Below are positions 1 to 7,720 of a stretch of 62,924 nucleotides of DNA, piece after piece. The translations under genes were made by a program, and so were the position numbers. Numbering within the stretch: the first letter of the stretch is position 1; the number at the start of each line of letters is the position of its first letter. Source of the DNA: Lacticaseibacillus parakribbianus (lineage in GTDB: Bacteria; Bacillota; Bacilli; Lactobacillales; Lactobacillaceae). The notes below the pieces were generated by a model. The model was not told the origin of the DNA and searched no databases. It saw only the letters and a list, made by a program, of their open reading frames with translations. The stretch covers positions 1-62,924 of the forward strand of contig NZ_JANQBA010000017.1 of assembly GCF_025490915.1 (NCBI RefSeq). The letters are read 5' to 3'.

Positions 1-1
1 G

Positions 2-241
2 TTTTTTGACCTGTTATGGCGAGCATTCAGCAACCCATATGTTGTGGCAATGATGCTGGGATCAGCGTGGTCAGCGATCAATGACCCGACCACGGCTGGG
101 GTATCGGATAGCATGCAGGCACTGACGTACACCGAGCCGAAGAGTGATAGGGGCTCGGCAGGCCCAATTGGTCCCGCTGGGCAACCCGGCGCAGATGGAG
201 ACGCTGCGAATGAGGAGGATACCAATGACAGTGAAGATTGA
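2..241 (+). CDS. Phage holin, phi-LC3 family (5' part outside window)
   Basis: The frame is open from the first bases, so the window edge removes the N-terminus. The visible part is one hydrophobic segment (about residues 9-27) followed by DPTTAGVSDSMQALTYTEPK. This closely matches the family's C-terminal signature, in which DPTTKG(L/I)SDS is followed by an ALTY/ALGY-type end. Holins of this family form the membrane lesion that releases the endolysin. A collagen-like extension (GPIGPAGQPGADGD) and an acidic tail follow, which is longer than the usual family end. The stop overlaps the start of the endolysin gene by 17 bases, the normal holin-lysin cassette. The family call rests on the C-terminal signature only. 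Confidence 0.75.
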   Translation, partial: FFDLLWRAFSNPYVVAMMLGSAWSAINDPTTAGVSDSMQALTYTEPKSDRGSAGPIGPAGQPGADGDAANEEDTNDSED

Positions 242-1121
242 CAAGAGTTTTGCCATCACCCCGGGAACCGCAAAGACCACAGGTCACATCATCGTGCTGC
301 ACGCGACCGCCGACTATGAAGCCACGGCCAAGCAGATGGCGACCTACGAGCACCGCGTCTGGCGGAGTGAAGAAACCTTCGTTCACTTCGGCGTCGACGA
401 CAAGGGCGCCTATCAGGTCGGCACTCCTGGGCTGGTTGCCTGGGGCGCTGGCAACGTCAACCGGTTGGCGCCCGTCCAGCTGGAATTGTGTCAGTTCAAG
501 GACAGGGCGCGTGCATTGAAGGCGTACGCGAACTGGGTTGAATTGGCCGTCACCATGGCTAAGAAGTACGGCGTGCCTCTGACCCTGGATAGTACCGACA
601 AGACAAACGGCATCAAGAGCCACTACTGGTGCTCGCGGACGTACGGCGGCAGTGACCACACCGACCCGTACGCGTATCTGCAGTCCATCGGCATCAGCAA
701 GGCACAGCTTGCCAAGGACTTGAAGGCTGGGAAGGCGTCCGCGGCAGCGACCAGCAAAGCCAAGAAGACCACCAGCACGAAGCTCGCGGTAGACGGCGAC
801 TGGGGAGCGGCCACGACCAAGCGGCTGCAAGTGATCTACAAGACCACGGCCGACGGCATCGTGTCCGGCCAGTACCCGTGGGCGTGCTTCAAGGGTGCCG
901 TGACCGGATTCAAGTACGAAAAGGTCAACCCGGCCGGCAGCCTGCTTATCGCCGCTATCCAGCGATCGATGGGCCTCAAGGATGACGGCCTGCTCGGGCC
1001 TGCCACCATCAAGGCCATGCAGAGCAAGGCTGGCACGCCGGTGGACGGGAGCATCTCCGTACACTCGCAGCTGGTCATATACATGCAACGGCAGCTCAAC
1101 GCCGGGCGCAAGCCTTTCTAG
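225..1121 (+). CDS. Phage endolysin, N-acetylmuramoyl-L-alanine amidase
   Basis: The 298-aa protein resembles endolysins of Lacticaseibacillus phages A2/PL-1. Its N-terminal amidase domain (about residues 18-150) has the zinc-ligand context VLHATAD near residue 26 and later SHYWCSRTYGGSDHTDP. A lysine/alanine linker leads to a C-terminal wall-binding domain with two peptidoglycan-binding-like repeats (VDGDWGAATTKRLQ and DDGLLGPATIKAMQ). It cleaves the amide bond between muramic acid and the stem peptide at host lysis. The start at 225 is chosen because GAGGAGG lies a few bases upstream; the frame is open further upstream without a ribosome site. No signal peptide is seen, so export depends on the holin. 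Confidence 0.88.
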   Translation: MTVKIDKSFAITPGTAKTTGHIIVLHATADYEATAKQMATYEHRVWRSEETFVHFGVDDKGAYQVGTPGLVAWGAGNVNRLAPVQLELCQFKDRARALKAYANWVELAVTMAKKYGVPLTLDSTDKTNGIKSHYWCSRTYGGSDHTDPYAYLQSIGISKAQLAKDLKAGKASAAATSKAKKTTSTKLAVDGDWGAATTKRLQVIYKTTADGIVSGQYPWACFKGAVTGFKYEKVNPAGSLLIAAIQRSMGLKDDGLLGPATIKAMQSKAGTPVDGSISVHSQLVIYMQRQLNAGRKPF

Positions 1122-1132
1122 CTCATCAATTT

Positions 1133-1165
1133 GGCTCACTCCTTCGGGGGTGGGCTTATTTTTTT
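1133..1165 (+). terminator. Terminator after endolysin
   Basis: A 10-bp stem (GGCTCACTCC with GGGGTGGGCT, some G-U pairs) closes a TTCG tetraloop and is followed by a run of nine T. It lies 11 bases after the endolysin stop. Confidence 0.85.
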
Positions 1166-1324
1166 TTGACCAAAATGGAAAAATACTTTCAAAATTTGTT
1201 GCAATTACTACTGATTTTGTGTATCGCGAAGCACCGAAAGCCCCGTCACCACGGCGGTTGCGCCGCCCGCATTTGCCCACAAATTGCCCACAAAACTTTT
1301 CAAAACATACAAATTCAAGCGAAA

Positions 1325-1367
1325 ACAAAAACCCCGAAATGCCTTTATATCAGGCTTTACGGGGTTC
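1325..1367 (-). terminator. Minus-strand terminator next to the tRNA-Ser fragment
   Basis: Read on the minus strand, ACCCCG and CGGGGT enclose an inner GCCT/AGGC stem and are followed by TTTTTGTTTT. It lies just downstream of the displaced tRNA-Ser 3' half, as a tRNA terminator would. It may therefore have been the terminator of the tRNA gene before the second element inserted. Confidence 0.65.
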
Positions 1368-1394
1368 AAACGAGTCTATAAAAATGCTATGAAA

Positions 1395-1451
1395 GGAGAG
1401 TACAGGATTTGAACCTGCGCGCCGGTATTACCGGTTCGACGGATTTCGAGT
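1395..1451 (-). repeat. Displaced tRNA-Ser 3' half, left attachment site of the integrated element
   Basis: This block copies the 3' half of the intact tRNA-Ser at 11472-11558: acceptor strand, T-arm, variable arm and the 3' side of the anticodon arm. Identity with the intact gene is perfect over 1431-1451 (against 11509-11529) and ends abruptly at 1451. The T-stem differs from the intact copy on both strands, but the changes compensate and the T-arm still folds. Integration into the tRNA 3' end would leave this arrangement, with the element rebuilding the intact gene at its other end. Confidence 0.8.
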
Positions 1452-1648
1452 TGTAATCTGACGGTTTGAATGACGTCGGATTGTTGATTTAACGGCATTC
1501 TTGGTACGATTGAAACGGTTGAAATCGGCTGAATTTGGATGAAGTGGTACTGAATTGGCACGCCAATATACTTGGTTGGTCGTCACTAGTTGGCGGCCTT
1601 TTTGTATGGCTAAACATTATTATTCAGCAACAATCTTCAAATTGAAAC

Positions 1649-2915
1649 GCAAATTGCAAGAACAAGTTAGCCACCCCATGGCACGACACCGTGAGATGAA
1701 CTGTTATCTTTGATGAGTTGAGTTAGCTGGCTACGACTACCTTGGCAGCTCGTCGCTGAGCTCGGGCGCGCTCAGCGATGAAGACTTCCTCGGTCGTGCG
1801 ATATTTGAGTTGGCGACGAGGGAGGCGGTTGAGCCGATCTTGAGTTTCGGCGACAGCTTGTGGGCTGACAGCGTCTAGGGATTCACCTTTGGGAAAGTCT
1901 CGCCGAACCATCTTATTGTGGACCTCGTTGGTGCCGCGCTCGCTGGAACGGTATGGATGCGCATAGTACACGGTGGCCACGCCATCGAGCACCGAGTCTA
2001 GGTCGGCAAACTCAGAGCCATTGTCGGCAGTAATTGTTTTAATGACGTCGCCGTACTCCGCAACGATACCGCGCATGGCGTAGTTTACGGAGTCGGCGTC
2101 GCGGCCATCAATCAGACGCATGAACTGGAAACGGGACTTGCGTTCGATGAACGTCATAATGACACTCTCTTGACCATCACGCTTACCCACCACTGTATCT
2201 AACTCGAAGTGGCCGAACTCACGGCGACTATCCACACGTTTGGGGCGCTCATCGATACTGCGTCCAGTAAGCAGGCGTTTATGCTTGGTGTTGGCCTTGT
2301 GCTTGATGTGGTGGCTGGTCTTCTCCAGCAGATCAATATTCTTGATCTCCAGGAGCTGAGCATCAATGTAGCTGTACAGCGTCGCCGTGCAAACCATCTC
2401 CTCGGGTCGATAGAGCTTCTTTTCCTTGGCTCGGCCAACCACGGCGTCTGGGGACCAGCCGTCTTGTTTGAAGTGTTCTGTGAAGTGAGCGATGAAGTCA
2501 GCGGCTTGGACGAGCTTGAGAGGTCTGTGGCATCGCCGCCGGTTCTCTTCGTAGCGAAGCTGGGCTGTCTCAGCGCTGTATTCAGTGCGATACACACGCT
2601 TGCCATTGATCTTCTGAACCTGATCGATCTGGCCTCGGTTTAGCTCGTTGGCGACGGTTTGCCGGCAGATACCAAGTATGCGTGCAATTTCTCGATTTGA
2701 CTTCTCCTCTCCATGAAGTGCAGCGATTTTTCCACGTTCGAAAGCAGTCAGATGGTGACCTTTGGTGTGAGACATGATATTCTGTTCTTGCATCAAGACG
2801 ATACCTCTTTCATTAATTGTGTAGGAACTTTAATGATAACAGGTCATATCGACTTGGTGTTTTTTGTTTTGTCTGAGTGCTAACGATAGTGGCTAACTTG
2901 ATTGTAAAACGCGGG
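1649..2915 (-). mobile_element. IS30-family insertion sequence, copy A
   Basis: Imperfect terminal inverted repeats share CAAGTTAGCCAC near both ends (1663-1674 and 2888-2899), and the outer bases diverge. The ends match those of copy B at 4056-5320. Boundaries are accurate to a few bases because no clear target duplication is visible. Confidence 0.75.
1723..2793 (-). CDS. IS30-family transposase (copy A)
   Basis: The protein is about 356 aa. An N-terminal helix-turn-helix (LTAFERGKIAALHGEEKSNR onward) binds the element ends. The DDE nuclease core shows the first Asp in FELDTVVG, the second in ITADNGSEF, and the Glu in a SSERGTNEVHNK context about 33 residues later, which is the IS30 spacing. 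The likely start is ATG 2793; a TTG directly before it at 2796 is equally close to the GAGG ribosome site. It appears intact. It is clearly related to the copy B transposase at 4115-5203 but diverged throughout, so the two did not arise by recent duplication. Confidence 0.9.
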   Translation of the reverse strand: MQEQNIMSHTKGHHLTAFERGKIAALHGEEKSNREIARILGICRQTVANELNRGQIDQVQKINGKRVYRTEYSAETAQLRYEENRRRCHRPLKLVQAADFIAHFTEHFKQDGWSPDAVVGRAKEKKLYRPEEMVCTATLYSYIDAQLLEIKNIDLLEKTSHHIKHKANTKHKRLLTGRSIDERPKRVDSRREFGHFELDTVVGKRDGQESVIMTFIERKSRFQFMRLIDGRDADSVNYAMRGIVAEYGDVIKTITADNGSEFADLDSVLDGVATVYYAHPYRSSERGTNEVHNKMVRRDFPKGESLDAVSPQAVAETQDRLNRLPRRQLKYRTTEEVFIAERARAQRRAAKVVVAS

Positions 2916-3015
2916 CAATAAAATCAATACCATCAATGCTTATCACCAAACGCAAAAAAATCACCTTCAAAAGAAGATGATCAATGAATGATAAAAAATA
3001 TCGACTACTGCTTAA

Positions 3016-3630
3016 TTAAAATAATAGCTGCATAATATGCCTAATAGTGTCACTTTCAAGAATGATCATGATGCCTAAACCAATATAAATAATGGCCATG
3101 ATCCAATCACCAAAACGATCAAGAAAGTTCTTTACAAAATTCACTTGTGAGAACTTATCACCAAGGAAAACTAAAAAATAAATACAAATGGTAAAAACAA
3201 GCAGCGTTACGATTAGCTGTACCAGTGATAATGATACGAAGTAAGGAACAAAAAGGCCAATATTATCCGCACCACAAGAAGCTACCGTAATTAAAGCCAC
3301 CGTTGCAATTAAATTCTTATTTTTACGCGCTTCAATTTTCTGATCAACTTCTGCGGCTTCATCTTCTTTGCTAAATATATATTTGATTCCAAAGGCAATG
3401 GGAATCAACCCTAAAAAACCTAGTAACCATTTGGCGGGTACGTAATGGAGAATAAATGCAAAAAACAAACTAATTCCAATGAGCGTATATGAGCCTAAGA
3501 ACTGACCAATATAAATTTGTCGGCGATGCTTTGTTGAACGATATTTTGAAAAAAGTAACATTAAAATAACTAATAAGTCGATTGCAGTTGATGTATAAAG
3601 AATAATACTCGTTATAATTGTCCTGATCAT
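3016..3630 (-). CDS. cadD: CadD-family cadmium resistance transporter
   Basis: The 204-aa integral membrane protein has about six hydrophobic segments. The N-terminal segment IILYTSTAIDLLVILMLLF carries the Asp typical of CadD, and ASCGADNIGLFVPYF contains the conserved Cys-Gly-x-Asp-Asn region. CadD lowers cellular cadmium, probably by efflux or sequestration at the membrane. The start at 3630 is chosen over an upstream in-frame ATG because GGTGGGGG precedes it and the protein then begins like the family. It starts just after the cadX stop, so the two form an operon. Composition is much more AT-rich than the chromosome core, a sign of transfer. Confidence 0.82.
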   Translation of the reverse strand: MIRTIITSIILYTSTAIDLLVILMLLFSKYRSTKHRRQIYIGQFLGSYTLIGISLFFAFILHYVPAKWLLGFLGLIPIAFGIKYIFSKEDEAAEVDQKIEARKNKNLIATVALITVASCGADNIGLFVPYFVSLSLVQLIVTLLVFTICIYFLVFLGDKFSQVNFVKNFLDRFGDWIMAIIYIGLGIMIILESDTIRHIMQLLF

Positions 3631-3631
3631 T

Positions 3632-4000
3632 TTATTTTCCCCCACCAGCATTGATTTTTCCGGCATCTTCAGCTAAACACCATGCCCGTTCTAATAAAAT
3701 TGCCGTACATTCATCAATGATCTGATATTCAATGAAGTTGCCATTACGCTTCGCTTTAACTATCTTTTGATCTACTAGACGTTGTAACTGGTTTGAGATG
3801 GCTTGGACCTTCATATTTAGTGATGTAGCAATCTCACTAACGGCCATATCTGGTTCACGCGTTAAGCAATGTAAAATTCTTAGCCGCGTATTATTTGCGA
3901 GTACTTTAAAAAGTAAAGCAATGTCAGCGGCTTGATTCTCATTTAACAATGCCCGATCAGCCAAATCTGGTTTACCCGGACAACAGTCTACTTGTATCAT
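3632..4000 (-). CDS. cadX: ArsR/SmtB-family metal-sensing repressor
   Basis: The 122-aa winged-helix regulator has a helix-turn-helix at about residues 51-75 (MAVSEIATSLNMKVQAISNQ). Cysteines near the N-terminus (DCCPG) and later (LHCLTRE, DECTAI) could bind Cd/Zn. CadC/CadX proteins sit on the operator and release it when they bind metal, derepressing the efflux gene. It is the first gene of the cadX-cadD pair, with GAGGAGTG before its ATG. A perfect dyad at 4024-4047 lies in its promoter, which supports autoregulation. The product could equally be called CadC. Confidence 0.82.
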   Translation of the reverse strand: MIQVDCCPGKPDLADRALLNENQAADIALLFKVLANNTRLRILHCLTREPDMAVSEIATSLNMKVQAISNQLQRLVDQKIVKAKRNGNFIEYQIIDECTAILLERAWCLAEDAGKINAGGGK

Positions 4001-4023
4001 TAGATCACTCCTCGTTTATTAAT

Positions 4024-4047
4024 CTATTACATTATATCATGTAATAG
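4024..4047 (-). promoter_or_regulatory. cadXD operator/promoter
   Basis: A perfect 9-bp inverted repeat (CTATTACAT and ATGTAATAG, 6-bp spacer) has the size and AT-richness of an ArsR-family operator. On the minus strand the -10 TATAAT sits inside it. A possible -35 (TTGCGG, 18-bp spacer) falls on the terminus of IS30 copy B at 4055-4060. Confidence 0.72.
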
Positions 4048-4055
4048 TGTTGTAC

Positions 4056-5320
4056 CGCAAATTGCAAGAACAAGTTAGCCACCTGGCCCGATCCGGCGTA
4101 TGAAAGCCTGTTATCTATGAAGTTGGTGAGTTAGTCGGCGTCGACGCTTTAGCCGCCCGGCGTCGGACCTGAGCGGATTCCGCCACGAATCGTTCTGTGG
4201 GGGTCTGGTACTTCAGGATGTGACGTGGGAGGTCGTTGATCTTACGTCCGGCCTCGGCCACCTCCTGAGGGCCTACGGTATCTAGAGACAGGCCCTTGGG
4301 GAAGTCCCGTCGCAGCATCCGGTTATGGGCTTCGTTGGTGCCGCGCTCGCTGGAGCGATAAGGATGGGCGTAGTATACGTCAGCGACTCCGTCGAGTACG
4401 AATGACAAGTCTGCGAACTCTGAACCGTTGTCCGCCGTGACGGTCTTGATGATGTCCCCGTGGTCCTTGACGATAGCGCGCATGGCATAGTTAACCGAGT
4501 CCGCATCACGACCATCAATCAGGCGCACGAACTGGAAGCGGGTTTTGCGCTCAATCAGTGTCATCAGTACACTCTCCTGGCCATTGCGCTTACCAACTAT
4601 GGTGTCTAGCTCGAAATTGCCGAACTCTCTACGAGAGTCCACACGCTTTGGCCTGTCGTCAATACTGCGACCCGTCAGCATGCGTTGGAACTTGTGGTTG
4701 GCCTTATGCTTCACACGTCTACTAGGCTTCTCAAGCAGATCAATATTTCGCACCTCCAGTAGCTGAGCGTCGATATAGTTGTAAAGCGTCGCAGTACAAA
4801 CCATTTCGTCGGGCAAATATAGCCCCTCTGCCCTAGCGCGGCCAACGGCCGCGTCAGGTGACCAGCTATCCTCTTGAAAGTGGCTTGTAAAGTAGGTAAT
4901 GAAGTCCTGGACCTTCGAGAGCTTAAGCGGACGACGGCAGCGCTGGCGGTTTTCCTGATAACGTATCTGGGCAGTTTCAGGACTGTAAACACTATAGTAG
5001 TGCAGCTTGCCGTTGACCTTCTCGACCTGGTCAGTCTGCCCGCGAGCAATTTCGTTGGCGATGGTTTGGCGATTGATACCGAGGCGGTCGGCAATCTTTC
5101 GATTGGACTTTTCTTGCGCGTGGAGAACTGCGATTTCTCCACGCTCAGATGGGGTTAGGTGGTGACCTTTAACGTGAGGCGTGATAAGCTGGTCTTGCAG
5201 CAAGACATCCTTCTTTCATTGTTTGTATGGTAGCTTCAATGATAACAGGACTTTTGTCTTGGTGTTTTTTATCGTCTCAAATTTGAGGCGATGGTGGCTA
5301 ACTTGATTCTAAAACGCGGG
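4056..5320 (-). mobile_element. IS30-family insertion sequence, copy B
   Basis: Its ends match copy A (left CGCAAATTGCAAGAACAAGT, right AAAACGCGGG), and it has the same orientation. With copy A it brackets cadDX. Its right end interrupts the methylase remnant at 5321-5556. Confidence 0.75.
4115..5203 (-). CDS. IS30-family transposase (copy B)
   Basis: The 362-aa protein has an N-terminal helix-turn-helix (LTPSERGEIAVLHAQEKSNR onward) and a DDE core: FELDTIVG, VTADNGSEF, and the Glu in SSERGTNEAHNR. The start is TTG at 5203, with AAGAAGGA close upstream; no better ATG exists at the family N-terminus. It looks complete, with a short Thr/Pro/Ser tail. It is homologous to copy A along its whole length. 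Confidence 0.9.
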   Translation of the reverse strand: MLQDQLITPHVKGHHLTPSERGEIAVLHAQEKSNRKIADRLGINRQTIANEIARGQTDQVEKVNGKLHYYSVYSPETAQIRYQENRQRCRRPLKLSKVQDFITYFTSHFQEDSWSPDAAVGRARAEGLYLPDEMVCTATLYNYIDAQLLEVRNIDLLEKPSRRVKHKANHKFQRMLTGRSIDDRPKRVDSRREFGNFELDTIVGKRNGQESVLMTLIERKTRFQFVRLIDGRDADSVNYAMRAIVKDHGDIIKTVTADNGSEFADLSFVLDGVADVYYAHPYRSSERGTNEAHNRMLRRDFPKGLSLDTVGPQEVAEAGRKINDLPRHILKYQTPTERFVAESAQVRRRAAKASTPTNSPTS

Positions 5321-5556
5321 ATTTCAATAATCAGCAGTTTTGGTAGTAGCGAGTCAATCCGTTTATCGTGTCCGTCAATTTTTACTCGCCATTCATATCC
5401 AGCACGACTAACAGAACGTGAGATTCCAAAAACCTCATAAAAATCGGCCATAAATTCACGATCATGCTGCCGTTCGGTCACATGTCCCTGTTCCACTAAG
5501 GGAAGCCAGTTCTTTTGAAACGTTAGTGCCCGCTGTAATAATGCATTCTTTTCCAT
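5321..5556 (-). pseudogene. N-terminal remnant of a DNA methyltransferase / type IIG-like restriction gene
   Basis: About 78 codons remain. They read like the N-terminus of large MmeI/type IIG-like methylase-endonucleases: an aromatic-rich QRALTFQKNWLPLVEQG start, then FYEVFGISR, then YEWRVK...KRIDSLLPKLLIIE. That last stretch resembles the PD-(D/E)xK nuclease region, in which an Asp is followed by an LLIExK motif. The reading frame runs directly into the end of IS30 copy B just before the expected Lys. The rest of the gene is not found beyond copy A. It can no longer act. The family assignment is by motif memory only. Confidence 0.5.
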
Positions 5557-5694
5557 TTTCCATACCCCAATACTCTGGTTTGATGTTGCTGATGAACTGT
5601 CTGCGCAAAAAAGCCAGCGAATGCTCAAGATGGTTTTACCATCTCTCCTAATCCCTGGCCTCAAGCGTCTGCCAAACAGGGACGCCGCAATCGT

Positions 5695-5708
5695 AAGTTT
5701 ATGACGTT
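5695..5708. repeat. Left 14-bp direct repeat flanking the third IS30-family element
   Basis: AAGTTTATGACGTT directly abuts the left end of the element and recurs at 6902-6915 directly abutting the right end. It looks like a target-site duplication. Confidence 0.75.
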
Positions 5709-6901
5709 CCTCAATTGTCAAATCAAGTGCAACACTTTATAACCAATTCTTGTTAGTGGTATAGCTTATGCCATATTGGGGTAATAGTCGCAAGGACGCA
5801 ACCAGCCCAGTGAGCGCCTTGGGCGATGATTCAACGCCGACTGTGCTGCCTGGATCTCATCAAGGGTTACGTTCTTGAATGACTTTCCTTTTGGGAAATA
5901 CTCACGTAGAAGGCCATTAGCATTCTCATTTGATCCACGCTCCCAGGGTGAGTACGGATGAGCAAAGTAAATCTTTGTGCCAGTCACGCGAGCCAAAGCC
6001 GAGAACTCTGAACCATTGTCGAACGTAATGGTATCGAACTCCCTGGCCCCATAAGAATCGATTGTCTCCTGAAGCGCCCGACGGCAGGTCTCAGCGTGGT
6101 AGTCAGGTAGCTTAACGATTATCTCAGTACGGGAGGACCGCTCTGTCAACGTCATCAGTGCTGGTTCACTTTCAACTCGCTTTCCCTTGACCAGGTCGCC
6201 CTCCCAGTGGCCGACTCCTAGACGGTCGTCAACGGCCTTTGGCCGATTCTCAATCGACTCACCGAGCTTATGCTTGTTAGTGCGAGCGTGGCGCAATCCT
6301 GGTCGCTTGATGCGACGCCGTAACTTGACGGGTAAATCTAGGTTGGTGATTGGGAGCAGACCTGAGTCAATATACCGATAAACCGTCGGTGTTGAGGGAC
6401 ATCTCAAGCGCGGATAACGCATCTGGAAGTCATGTACGAAGCTATCAACGCTGTGAATGCGAGGGCGTTGTTTAAGACACTTGACCAGCGTTTTGAAGAA
6501 GTAGTCACATCGTTCTAGCAAGCCCTTCGCATGGCTGTTAAGGCGAACCTCTTCGTGCCTGCGTTGTGCCGCATCAGCAAAATAGGTTGGATGGATTTGG
6601 CGGTGAGAATCCATCTGATCAACACTTCCCCGCCGCACCTCGCGGCTGATTGTACTTCGACTGCGGTGCAAATCACTCGCGATGGCATTAAGCGTCTTAC
6701 CCTGCGCATGCAGCACTTCAATTTGGCCTCTTTCAGCGGAAGTTAGTTGGTGATAAGAACGAGTGGTGGTACCCTGAGAGTGGGTCATGAAGATTCCTTC
6801 TTTCTTGTATTGTTTAGTCGCTAACAAGAATAGGTCTTCATGGCTTTTTTTTGCAAATTGGTCTACTTTATCAGGTGGTGCACTTCGATTTTAAACCGGG
6901 G
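5709..6901 (-). mobile_element. IS30-family insertion sequence, copy C
   Basis: The 1193-bp element has imperfect 27-bp terminal inverted repeats that begin with CC and share AAGTGCAxCAC inward. Removing it and one 14-bp repeat rejoins the flanks. The element type is distinct from copies A and B. Confidence 0.78.
5766..6788 (-). CDS. IS30-family transposase (copy C)
   Basis: The 340-aa protein has an N-terminal helix-turn-helix (LTSAERGQIEVLHAQGKTLN onward) and a DDE core: VGHWEGDLVKG for the first Asp, TFDNGSEF for the second, and SPWERGSNENANG for the Glu. This WEGDL/FDNGSEF pattern is the classical IS30 form, unlike the FELDT form of copies A and B. ATG 6788 is chosen because AAAGAAGGAA precedes it; an in-frame upstream start has no ribosome site. 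It appears intact. Confidence 0.9.
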   Translation of the reverse strand: MTHSQGTTTRSYHQLTSAERGQIEVLHAQGKTLNAIASDLHRSRSTISREVRRGSVDQMDSHRQIHPTYFADAAQRRHEEVRLNSHAKGLLERCDYFFKTLVKCLKQRPRIHSVDSFVHDFQMRYPRLRCPSTPTVYRYIDSGLLPITNLDLPVKLRRRIKRPGLRHARTNKHKLGESIENRPKAVDDRLGVGHWEGDLVKGKRVESEPALMTLTERSSRTEIIVKLPDYHAETCRRALQETIDSYGAREFDTITFDNGSEFSALARVTGTKIYFAHPYSPWERGSNENANGLLREYFPKGKSFKNVTLDEIQAAQSALNHRPRRSLGWLRPCDYYPNMA

Positions 6902-6915
6902 AAGTTTATGACGTT
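6902..6915. repeat. Right 14-bp direct repeat flanking the third IS30-family element
   Basis: This is a second exact copy of AAGTTTATGACGTT, immediately after the right terminus of the element; compare 5695-5708. Confidence 0.75.
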
Positions 6916-6943
6916 GGTGCCGTCAATCAAATTAAGCTAGATT

Positions 6944-7264
6944 TTATGCCATGCTCGCTGGGCCAATCGTCAGGTTGAGCGGACGACCCAGCGCATTGGC
7001 AAGCTTGGTTAACGTATCGATGGAAGTGTTGTTACCATTTTCAATACGAACGATTGTTGTCTTAGGAACACCGGACTTGTCCGCCAGCTTCTGTTGGGAT
7101 AAACCAGCTTCCTCGCGCGCTTCGAGCAGCGCCATTGCACTTGCCATTTTGTTTTTTTCTTCATTGTAGACTTCACGGTACGAGGAATCTTTCATCATTT
7201 CCGCGAAGTAGGCGTCGAGATCACCGGTGTGTTCCATCGTGAATTCGTGCATGTCTTTACTCAT
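6944..7264 (-). CDS. HigA-type antitoxin (XRE helix-turn-helix)
   Basis: The 106-aa protein has a C-terminal XRE domain (about residues 53-100: REEAGLSQQKLADKSGVPKT, then IVRIENGNNT). The N-terminal 50 residues are acidic and probably wrap the toxin. It starts inside the last codons of the toxin gene (4-base overlap), so translation is coupled in a toxin-first operon, the HigBA order. As a DNA-binding antitoxin it probably represses its own promoter at 7639-7667. Confidence 0.82.
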   Translation of the reverse strand: MSKDMHEFTMEHTGDLDAYFAEMMKDSSYREVYNEEKNKMASAMALLEAREEAGLSQQKLADKSGVPKTTIVRIENGNNTSIDTLTKLANALGRPLNLTIGPASMA

Positions 7265-7632
7265 TTGTCGTCTTCCTCCTTGTAGGTTTGATAGAACTCA
7301 GCTCGTAGGTCGATTGCATGATCAATTTCTCGCTGTGGCGTCTTGTTTGTCTTCTTCGAGAAGCCGTGGGTGATGACATAATCACTGCCAAATACGTGAA
7401 AATACAAACCGCGCTGATAGGTTTTTCCTTGCCGCGAACGCAACTCATATAAATTGGTTGTGAGTTTCTTGACCAGCAACCGTTGAGCTGCTTCTTGTAA
7501 GCCGAGTTCTTCCGTAGTATGGATGGCTAACTGTAATTTTGCTCGTTCCTTGAGGGGCAGCGAATCAAGAAATTCAATGAATTCCATGTGGCCGTTCGGC
7601 CGCTTGTAAGGTCTAAACTTTGGCTTTTCCAT
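7261..7632 (-). CDS. HigB/RelE-superfamily toxin
   Basis: The 123-aa basic protein matches the phage-derived Gp49-like/HigB group. It has an N-terminal EFIEFLDSLPLKERAKLQLA, a central LYELRSRQGKTYQRGLYFHV, and a C-terminal VITHGFSKKTNKTPQREIDH, the usual core where basic residues contact mRNA on the ribosome. These toxins cleave translated mRNA. No Shine-Dalgarno site precedes ATG 7632, and the promoter -10 lies only six bases upstream, so the message may be leaderless. An internal Met at residue 16 would remove family-conserved sequence and also lacks a ribosome site. Confidence 0.8.
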   Translation of the reverse strand: MEKPKFRPYKRPNGHMEFIEFLDSLPLKERAKLQLAIHTTEELGLQEAAQRLLVKKLTTNLYELRSRQGKTYQRGLYFHVFGSDYVITHGFSKKTNKTPQREIDHAIDLRAEFYQTYKEEDDK

Positions 7633-7638
7633 AATTAG

Positions 7639-7667
7639 ATTTTACCATATATTGAACCGATTAACAA
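7639..7667 (-). promoter_or_regulatory. Promoter of the toxin-antitoxin operon
   Basis: On the minus strand TTGTTA, a 17-bp spacer and TAAAAT give a near-consensus sigma-A promoter. Six bases separate the -10 from the toxin ATG, which places transcription start at or next to the A of ATG. Confidence 0.7.
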
Positions 7668-7720
7668 ATATGTGACCGCGTTATAGCAAATCAGATTATA
7701 TACTGTAAATCTCAAGAGTG

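Noticed and set aside
78..1328. Long minus-strand ORF of 416 codons across the endolysin gene
   Set aside because: Antisense shadow of a high-GC gene; it lacks a ribosome site, and the plus strand encodes a clear amidase.
5570..5708. Plus-strand C-terminal fragment rejoined across IS copy C (ending VPSIKLS)
   Set aside because: The frame rejoins after removing the IS and ends at a stop near 6937, but there are stops just upstream and no family is recognised, so I could not support a gene.
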